Shown: piece by piece, positions 58,307-64,000 of the stretch
Numbering within the stretch: the stretch's first letter is position 1
Layout: every line of letters starts with the position of its first letter
Assembly (NCBI RefSeq): GCF_016756775.1
Contig: NZ_JAERMU010000007.1
Span: 1-64,000 of the forward strand
Origin: Dryocola clanedunensis subsp. sulfonylureivorans
Lineage (GTDB): Bacteria > Pseudomonadota > Gammaproteobacteria > Enterobacterales > Enterobacteriaceae
Length of the DNA stretch: 64,000 bases
Reading direction: 5' to 3'
Made by a program: the position numbers and the translations under genes
The notes under the pieces: generated by a model
What the model was told of the DNA's origin: nothing
The model's input: only the letters and a program-made list of their open reading frames with translations
Database searches by the model: none

Positions 58307-59068
58307 TTAACTACCGCCAAACCAGTTATAACCCTGGTCTTCCCAGTAACCGCCGGGGTAGCGATTAGTGACTTCAATAACCTGAATATGCTTCGGGTTC
58401 TTGTAGCCTAATTTTGTTGGCATCCTTAATTTCATCGGGTAGCCGTATTTACGCGGTAAAATTTTCCCGTCGTAAGTTAAAGCGATAATCGTTTGTGGGT
58501 GTAGCGCCGTTGCCATATCAATGCTGGTGTAATATTCATCCGCGCATTTGAAACTGACATATTTCGCATTCAGATCTGCACCGATCCCCTTGAGGAAAAG
58601 AGAAAACGGTACGCCGCCCCATTTGCCAATTGCGCTCCAGCCTTCCACGCAGATATGCCGTGTCACCTGGCTGACCTGAGCCATCTGATACAGCTGCGGC
58701 AGTGTCCAGGGGCGCTTATCCGCCACCAGTCCCGCGATCTCAAGTCGATAGTCATCACCATTGATATCCGGCGCTTCGTCTTCGCTGTAAAAGGCGTTAA
58801 ACGGGAAGGGTCTGGTCATCATCGATTCCGGATAAACCGGCGCCAGGTCGTTGCTGTTAAACAGCCATGCCTGCACGCGGTCGTTAAAACGGGATATCGA
58901 ACCCAATGTTGTTTCGACCTGCTGGTTGTCGCTGATATCGCAGCCGGTGAGCATGACTAACCCACCTAGCGTCAGGCCTTGTTTTAAAAAACGTCGTCGA
59001 CCTTCCGCGGAGAGCTGTTTGGTAATCTGCTGCTGCGCCTCTTTCAGAATCTCTTTTTCATCACTCAT
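58307..59068 (-). CDS. MsrP-like molybdopterin-dependent oxidoreductase (Tat lipoprotein)
   Basis: 253-aa protein of the sulfite-oxidase molybdopterin fold, relative of MsrP (YedY), the periplasmic methionine sulfoxide reductase. A Tat motif GRRRFLK (23-29) precedes a hydrophobic stretch that ends in a lipobox LTGC (40-43), so it is probably exported folded and lipid-anchored. The molybdenum-ligating Cys is in RHICVEGWSAIG (Cys140). The C-terminal KYGYPMKLRMP...GYKNPKHIQVIEVT matches MsrP's cofactor pocket. It is shorter than E. coli MsrP and clearly a separate branch. It lies 10 bases after the cytochrome b561 gene. Confidence 0.88.
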   Translation of the reverse strand: MSDEKEILKEAQQQITKQLSAEGRRRFLKQGLTLGGLVMLTGCDISDNQQVETTLGSISRFNDRVQAWLFNSNDLAPVYPESMMTRPFPFNAFYSEDEAPDINGDDYRLEIAGLVADKRPWTLPQLYQMAQVSQVTRHICVEGWSAIGKWGGVPFSLFLKGIGADLNAKYVSFKCADEYYTSIDMATALHPQTIIALTYDGKILPRKYGYPMKLRMPTKLGYKNPKHIQVIEVTNRYPGGYWEDQGYNWFGGS

Positions 59069-59078
59069 GATCGTTTCC

Positions 59079-59690
59079 TTAACGTCCGCGAATCATGGCA
59101 AGTAAGGTGCGCGGGACTAACGCAACCATCACGATATGAATGACAACAAAGCCGACCATCGCACTCATCGCATAGAAATGGATAAAGCGAGCGGTGTCAT
59201 AGCCACCCAGCAATTCTCGTAGTATCGGAAACTGAACGGATTTCCAGATAACCAGGCCCGAGCAAACTAAGATGACGCTATCAATCATCACAAATAGATA
59301 AGCTGCTTTCTGCACCATGTTGTAATGGCTGAGATCCGCATGGGCTAATTTTCCACGCAGGGCCGCGAGCAAATCTTTAAAGAATTCTTTTGGCGACAGC
59401 GGCCAGTATTTTCGTTTAAAACGCCCGCTGACTAAATTAATCAGTAGATAAATGACGCCGTTAATACCAAACAACCACATGCCGGCAAAGTGCCATTGCA
59501 ACGCGCCGCCTAGCCAGCCACCTAACGTTAACTCATTCATAAAACTGAAGTTAAAAAGTGGTGATGCATTATAAATTCGCCATCCACTGGTGACCATAAT
59601 CAACATAGCCAGCGCATTTAGCCAATGGCACAGTCGCAACCATATGGGATGGACGGCTGTTGGACTGTTGTTAAATATTTTCCTGTCCAT
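59079..59690 (-). CDS. Cytochrome b561 / b6-type membrane subunit
   Basis: 203-aa di-heme membrane protein with four hydrophobic helices. Candidate heme His residues lie in LCHWLNALAM (His22), LQWHFAGMW (His67), ARFIHFYAMS and FVVIHIVMV. It would pass quinol electrons to the periplasmic MsrP-like enzyme, the role MsrQ has for MsrP. The start is ATG 59690, seven bases after AGGGAG; a longer frame has no ribosome-binding site. First gene of the minus-strand operon, divergent from the two-component genes. Confidence 0.87.
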   Translation of the reverse strand: MDRKIFNNSPTAVHPIWLRLCHWLNALAMLIMVTSGWRIYNASPLFNFSFMNELTLGGWLGGALQWHFAGMWLFGINGVIYLLINLVSGRFKRKYWPLSPKEFFKDLLAALRGKLAHADLSHYNMVQKAAYLFVMIDSVILVCSGLVIWKSVQFPILRELLGGYDTARFIHFYAMSAMVGFVVIHIVMVALVPRTLLAMIRGR

Positions 59691-59753
59691 CGCGCTGCTC
59701 CCTGAGAATTCGATGAAATCAGTATTGGCCAAATTTATTCCCCAATGCCTCAC

Positions 59754-59804
59754 GTAAACTTAAATAAAATGTGACAACTTACAGGCGGCAAGTTGTGTAA
59801 ACTT
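59754..59804. promoter_or_regulatory. Candidate response-regulator binding region in the divergent promoter
   Basis: GTAAACTT occurs twice in direct orientation (59754-59761 and 59797-59804), 43 bp apart (about four helical turns). Between them ACAACTT and AAGTTGT form a perfect 7-bp dyad with a 9-bp spacer (59774-59796). OmpR-family regulators bind direct repeats or dyads of this type. Position between the cytochrome b561 gene and the regulator gene supports autoregulation plus control of the operon. Confidence 0.5.
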
Positions 59805-59834
59805 TTACTATGTAGCGCGAGCGGGGGTCAGAAA

Positions 59835-60548
59835 GTGAATCAGGATAAAAAGCTGCTCATTGTGGAAGACGATGAAAACATAGCTGAGCTTTTACAGTTG
59901 CATCTGCGTGAAGAGGGCTTTGAGATTACCCACGCTGCGGACGGGAACATCGGCATGGAAAAACTCAGACAGGGTGGGTGGGATGCCCTGATTCTTGATC
60001 TGATGCTGCCTGGGGTAGACGGCCTGGAGATTTGCCGCTTTGCCAGAACAATGACCCGCTATACGCCAATCATTATGATCAGCGCCCGCTCCAGTGAAAC
60101 GCATCGCGTGCTGGGGCTGGAGCTTGGAGCCGATGACTATCTTGCTAAACCGTTTTCCATGCTTGAGCTGGTGGCTCGGGTTAAGGCTCTGTTTCGCCGT
60201 CAGGAAGCCATGAGCCAGAACCTGCGGCTGGACGCCGGCACGCTCACTTTTGGCACCCTGACCATCGATCCGCTGGCCCGCGATGTACAGCTTAATCATC
60301 AATCTCTCGAGCTGACGCCGAGGGAGTTTGATTTGCTCTACTTCTTTGCCAGGCATCCGGATCAGGTTTTCTCTCGCCTGAACTTGCTCAACCAGGTGTG
60401 GGGTTACGAACACGAAGGGTATGAACACACCGTTAACACGCACATCAACCGCCTGCGTATTAAAATTGAAGAGAATCCGGCGGAACCGAATTTTATCCGA
60501 ACTATCTGGGGTAAAGGTTACAAATTCACCGCTCAGCCACGCGAGTAG
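59835..60548 (+). CDS. OmpR-family response regulator
   Basis: 237-aa regulator. Receiver domain about 6-120, with acidic pair ED at 11-12, phospho-Asp55 in ALILDLMLPG and Lys in DDYLAKPFS. The C-terminal winged helix is about 135-237 (LTPREFDLLYFFARHPDQVFSR, VNTHINRLRIKIE, WGKGYKF). I choose GTG 59835 (MNQDKKLLIVEDDEN); an upstream TTG would add an unrelated leader. It is followed after 3 bases by the sensor kinase. Likely target: the divergent cytochrome b561/MsrP-like/MXKDX operon. Confidence 0.9.
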   Translation: MNQDKKLLIVEDDENIAELLQLHLREEGFEITHAADGNIGMEKLRQGGWDALILDLMLPGVDGLEICRFARTMTRYTPIIMISARSSETHRVLGLELGADDYLAKPFSMLELVARVKALFRRQEAMSQNLRLDAGTLTFGTLTIDPLARDVQLNHQSLELTPREFDLLYFFARHPDQVFSRLNLLNQVWGYEHEGYEHTVNTHINRLRIKIEENPAEPNFIRTIWGKGYKFTAQPRE

Positions 60549-60551
60549 ACC

Positions 60552-62018
60552 ATGCGAATACTTTCTCTTTCCCAGCGCCTGACGCTTGTTTTTGCCCTGC
60601 TGCTTCTTGGATCCTGCGTGCTGTTGGGGTGGATGCAGGTGCGAACCAGTACGCAGTATAGCCAGGCCGTTATCCAACAACTGTCCAGCAATCTTGCGCA
60701 GCACATTAACCAGAGCTATCCGCTGGTGACGAAGGATGGGCTGAATAAAGACTCGGTGCGCACGCTGTTTGACCATCTGATGTCGGTCAACCCAAGCGTT
60801 GAGGTTTATCTGCTTGATAAAAGTGGCAATATCATTGGAGATGCTGCGCCAGAAGGGCATCTCAAACGCCAGCATGTTGATTTAGCCCCCATAGAAGCCT
60901 CGCTCGCCCAACACAAGTTCCCAATATATGGCGACGATCCGCGCAGCCTTGAAACACGGAAAGTTTTTAGCGTAGCCCCGATGTTGCAGGACGGGCAGCT
61001 GAAAGGCTATCTGTATGTGATTCTGCTCGGTGAGAATTACAGCGCGCTTATCAGTAATGCCCGCATCAATACCTTGCTAAAAATTGTGCTGATTTCTATC
61101 AGCCTGGTTGCTCTGCTGGGGCTGATTGTGGGTGGCCTGGCCTTCCGGTGGATCACTCGTCCGCTACGCGATCTTTCCCGGCAGGTGCACGCGCTGGAAA
61201 TGGGCGGCATGAAGGAGATGCAGGCGATGGCGGCCCTCCCGCTGCGAGAAGGGAAGGAACGTGACGAGATCGATCTGCTGCGTCAGGGCGTGATCAGTAT
61301 GGCCCGCCGCATAGCAGAACAGTGGCACCGGCTGTCTCAGCAGGATCAGCTCCGCCGGGAGTTTATCGCCAATATCTCCCACGATCTGCGTACGCCGCTG
61401 ACTTCGCTGCATGGCTACCTGGAAAGCCTCTCGGTTATGTCCGCGACCCTTTCTGAGAAGGATAAAAAGCGCTATCTGGAAATCGCCCTTGCTCAGAGTC
61501 AGAAAGTAGGGACGCTTGCCCAGTCGCTGTTTGAGCTGGCGCGTCTGGAATATGGCGTGGTGAAACCGCAAAAAGAGCGATTCTCGCTGTGCGAGCTTTT
61601 GCAGGATGTGTTTCAGAAATTTGAACTGGCTGCGCAAACTCGCCAGCAGCAGCTCTTAGCCGATATCCAGCCGGGATTGCCGCTGATAGACGCCGATCTG
61701 GGAATGATAGAGCGAGTTCTTACTAACCTGCTTGATAATGCCATCCGTCATGCGCCAGAGCGGGGAACCGTCTCTGTGCGGCTATGGAAAGAGAGGGATA
61801 AAGTGATGGTACAGGTGAGTGATAACGGGCCCGGCGTGCCGCAGGAGCTGAAAGAAGGGTTATTCGTCCGGCCTTCGATTGCCAGCCAGTCACGGCTGCG
61901 CGTCGGCGGGTTAGGGTTAATGATCGTTCGGCAAATGCTGCAACTTCACGGCACGGATATCACGCTGATTGAGAAAACAGAAACCGGCGCCTGCTTCCGC
62001 TTTGCTTTGACGGTTTGA
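60552..62018 (+). CDS. Sensor histidine kinase
   Basis: 488-aa membrane kinase. TM1 about 8-29, periplasmic sensor about 30-172, TM2 about 175-197, HAMP about 198-250, HisKA with phospho-acceptor His277 in IANISHDLRTPL, and HATPase_c with N-box LLDNAIRHAPE, VSDNGPGVP and VGGLGLMIV. The periplasmic loop contains no Cys, so any sensing of oxidants there would not use thiols. It is paired with the upstream regulator; the signal is unknown but probably periplasmic stress matching the divergent operon. Confidence 0.9.
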   Translation: MRILSLSQRLTLVFALLLLGSCVLLGWMQVRTSTQYSQAVIQQLSSNLAQHINQSYPLVTKDGLNKDSVRTLFDHLMSVNPSVEVYLLDKSGNIIGDAAPEGHLKRQHVDLAPIEASLAQHKFPIYGDDPRSLETRKVFSVAPMLQDGQLKGYLYVILLGENYSALISNARINTLLKIVLISISLVALLGLIVGGLAFRWITRPLRDLSRQVHALEMGGMKEMQAMAALPLREGKERDEIDLLRQGVISMARRIAEQWHRLSQQDQLRREFIANISHDLRTPLTSLHGYLESLSVMSATLSEKDKKRYLEIALAQSQKVGTLAQSLFELARLEYGVVKPQKERFSLCELLQDVFQKFELAAQTRQQQLLADIQPGLPLIDADLGMIERVLTNLLDNAIRHAPERGTVSVRLWKERDKVMVQVSDNGPGVPQELKEGLFVRPSIASQSRLRVGGLGLMIVRQMLQLHGTDITLIEKTETGACFRFALTV

Positions 62019-62032
62019 CGCTGCCGTTTTTA

Positions 62033-62065
62033 CTGTAGGGCGGGCAAGCGCTCCCCGCCCTACAG
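62033..62065. repeat. Perfect palindrome between sensor kinase and cytochrome peroxidase
   Basis: CTGTAGGGCGGG and CCCGCCCTACAG form a 12-bp perfect stem with a 9-base loop. It is REP-related in sequence and lies between convergent genes, so it probably serves as a shared transcript end. Confidence 0.7.
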
Positions 62066-62084
62066 TCTCTACATCACGGCAAAA

Positions 62085-63476
62085 TTAGTTTGGCGAGTAG
62101 GGCGTGTACACCCCGTTCAGGCTATTTAAAAACGCCACGATATCATCCACATCCTGCTGCGGCAGCGATGTGCCAACCTGATATTTCAGCATCTCTTTTA
62201 CCGCCTCATCCAGCGTTTTAACGTCTCCACGATGGAACCAGGGACCCGTCAGCGCCACGTTGCGCAGCGTGGGCACCTTCTGACGCAGACGGTCCCGTAC
62301 CTCTTTGGTGACGTTCATGCGGCCGATGTCAGCAGCGGTTATCTCCCCAAACCCAAAGTCTTTTTTCAATCCTAACGGCTCGAACGAGCGGCCTCCCAGA
62401 ATCTTGCCGCCGTGGCAGGTGGCGCATTTATTCTCCTTGAACAGCTGATATCCGTGCTTTTGTTGCGCAGACAGCGCGCTATCGTCGCCGCGCAAATAGT
62501 TATCAAATGGCGAGTTCGGCGTGATAAGCGTTTTTTCAAACTCGGCAATAGCATCGGTAATGGAAGCGCCTGAGAAACCCTGCGGATAAACGGCGGTGAA
62601 GTCGCGGGTCAGAATCGGATCCTGCTTCAGTTTATCCGTGATTTCATCCCAGGAGGTCGAGGCCATCTCTATCGGGTTGAGCGGCGGGCCACCTGCCTGG
62701 GCCTGGAGATCGGCGGCACGCCCGTCCCAGAACTGTTCGATATTAAAGGTTGCGTTATAGACGGTTGGGGCATTGATTGGGCCAATCGCTCCCCCTACGC
62801 CCCGTGAGGTTTTGCGACCATCCACGCCGCCAGCACCGAGCTGATGACAGTGGGCGCAGGAGATTGAGTTATCTCCGGAAAGGCGCGGATCGTGGTAAAG
62901 CCTCATACCTAACGCGACCTTTTCCCCATCAACCGGTAATGACTGCGGAATGGGTTGAACAGGCTCGTTACGACGACTTTCAGCCATATCCGCAGAGGCA
63001 TAATGCGCAAGGCGCTGCGTTTTAATCCACTCCAGCACCGCGCCACGCTCCTGCTCGCTCATATGACCCGCCCAGTGCAGCGCGGTGTAGCGGGTTGGCG
63101 GCATGGTCTGGTGCTGCATGACCCACTCAATTTTGTTGAGATCGCTTTGCGGTGCGGCGTTGTTATCGAGCAGGCTTTTGCGAACGTCCGTCAGATTGAA
63201 GGATTTATAGCCATGCTGGATATCGTACTCCATGAGTTGTTTAGCCACGGGAAAGCTGGCGTAGAAGGGCAGCTTTGCCGAGGGAGTGTGGCAGTAGTCG
63301 CAGCCTTTTTCGTTGAGGATGCCAAGTACGCTGGCATTGAGAGGCGAGAGATTTTTCGCCGTTGTGGGCAGGGTGTTGCGCTCCGTATCGTGGTAATGCA
63401 CATACCCGACCAGACCAAAATAGCCGACGATACCGACACAGGCGGCAGCGGCGAACAACTTCGTTGTCGTTCTCAT
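62085..63476 (-). CDS. yhjA: Tri-heme cytochrome c peroxidase (YhjA/Ccp-type)
   Basis: 463-aa membrane-anchored, periplasm-facing peroxidase that reduces H2O2 with respiratory electrons. The N-terminal anchor (about 7-27) is followed by an extra c-heme CDYCH (59-63), then the two classical peroxidase hemes CAHCH and CATCH. Conserved GVGGAIGPINAPTVYNATFN and QFWDGRA. Start at ATG 63476, with AAAGGA eight bases upstream. In K-12 the orthologue sits elsewhere on the chromosome and allows H2O2 to act as an anaerobic electron acceptor. Here it joins other periplasmic redox genes. Confidence 0.93.
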   Translation of the reverse strand: MRTTTKLFAAAACVGIVGYFGLVGYVHYHDTERNTLPTTAKNLSPLNASVLGILNEKGCDYCHTPSAKLPFYASFPVAKQLMEYDIQHGYKSFNLTDVRKSLLDNNAAPQSDLNKIEWVMQHQTMPPTRYTALHWAGHMSEQERGAVLEWIKTQRLAHYASADMAESRRNEPVQPIPQSLPVDGEKVALGMRLYHDPRLSGDNSISCAHCHQLGAGGVDGRKTSRGVGGAIGPINAPTVYNATFNIEQFWDGRAADLQAQAGGPPLNPIEMASTSWDEITDKLKQDPILTRDFTAVYPQGFSGASITDAIAEFEKTLITPNSPFDNYLRGDDSALSAQQKHGYQLFKENKCATCHGGKILGGRSFEPLGLKKDFGFGEITAADIGRMNVTKEVRDRLRQKVPTLRNVALTGPWFHRGDVKTLDEAVKEMLKYQVGTSLPQQDVDDIVAFLNSLNGVYTPYSPN

Positions 63477-63573
63477 TTCGTCATCCTTTCCAGAGATATA
63501 AAACGAATCAGGGCGATCCGTAAGCCACAGCATTTTTGTGGTCTTATCATCGGTAATGACGAGGAAGAAAATG

Positions 63574-63587
63574 TTGCGTCGTATCAA
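63574..63587. promoter_or_regulatory. FNR-like site upstream of the cytochrome peroxidase gene
   Basis: On the minus strand TTGAT-ACGA-CGCAA matches the FNR consensus TTGAT-N4-ATCAA perfectly in one half and at three of five in the other. It is 98 bases before the start codon. E. coli yhjA is FNR-activated, which makes the match plausible. Confidence 0.5.
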
Positions 63588-63634
63588 AGAGAAAGCACCA
63601 GAGAGCCTATCGTTCAGATAGGTTTCGCCGATGC

Positions 63635-63664
63635 AAAAAAACGAAGGGCGCCGAAGCGCCCTTT
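63635..63664 (-). terminator. bglA intrinsic terminator
   Basis: AAGGGCGC / GCGCCCTT stem with CGAA loop, followed on the minus strand by CG and seven T residues. It lies directly after the bglA stop. Confidence 0.85.
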
Positions 63665-63667
63665 AAA

Positions 63668-64000
<333 letters not shown>

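Overview
The window is chromosomal DNA from a member of the Enterobacteriaceae outside Escherichia (Enterobacter/Cedecea/Leclercia-like; the genus cannot be fixed from this stretch). Nearly every backbone protein is recognisable as the E. coli K-12 orthologue, and their order is that of the K-12 mltC-to-bglA arc, read in reverse. The DNA is moderately GC-rich, without tRNA genes, prophage, insertion sequences or CRISPR. Many intergenic spaces carry REP-like palindromes.

Layout. 0-4.7 kb: mltC, yggX, mutY on the minus strand, then trmB, yggL, yggN. 4.8-13.9 kb: an accessory carbohydrate-catabolism cluster with a YhfZ-type regulator, class I aldolase, FAD-linked dehydrogenase, FGGY kinase, PfkB kinase, two sugar-porter MFS proteins and an RbsD/FucU mutarotase. 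It lies between yggN and hemW, where K-12 has ansB and yggM. 14.0-25 kb: hemW-rdgB-yggU-yggT-yggS, divergent yggR, an inserted hicAB toxin-antitoxin pair, then ruvX, yqgE, gshB, rsmE, endA, sprT, galP. 25-33.4 kb: metK, yqgB, speA, speB, loiP, tktA. 33.6-36.6 kb: an inserted marR-emrA-emrB-type efflux operon. 37-46.4 kb: epd-pgk-fbaA, mscS, argO, yggE, argP, rpiA, serA. 46.5-57.9 kb: fau, 6S RNA, zapA, ygfB-pepP-ubiH-ubiI, gcvTHP, ygfF. 57.9-63.5 kb: a second accessory block between ygfF and bglA, with a methionine-rich MXKDX repeat protein, an MsrP-like molybdoenzyme, a cytochrome b561, a divergent two-component system and a tri-heme cytochrome c peroxidase. The window ends inside bglA.

How the genes work together. 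The backbone covers central carbon metabolism (epd/pgk/fbaA, tktA, rpiA), one-carbon and serine/glycine flow (serA, gcvTHP, fau, metK), polyamines (speA, speB), glutathione, ubiquinone and DNA/nucleotide quality control (mutY, rdgB). Recognisable control sites include a perfect GalR/GalS operator and CRP site before galP, MetJ boxes before metK, Cra and CRP sites before epd, and a PurR-like site before gcvT. A strong terminator hairpin sits unusually close to the speB start codon.

The two most interesting loci are the 57.9-62.0 kb block and the 4.8-13.9 kb cluster. The first looks like a periplasmic methionine-oxidation defence unit: sacrificial Met-rich protein, Mo-dependent methionine sulfoxide reductase-like enzyme, membrane electron donor and dedicated sensor/regulator. 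The second looks like a complete pathway for an unidentified sugar or polyol: two transporters, mutarotase, oxidation, two kinases and an aldolase.
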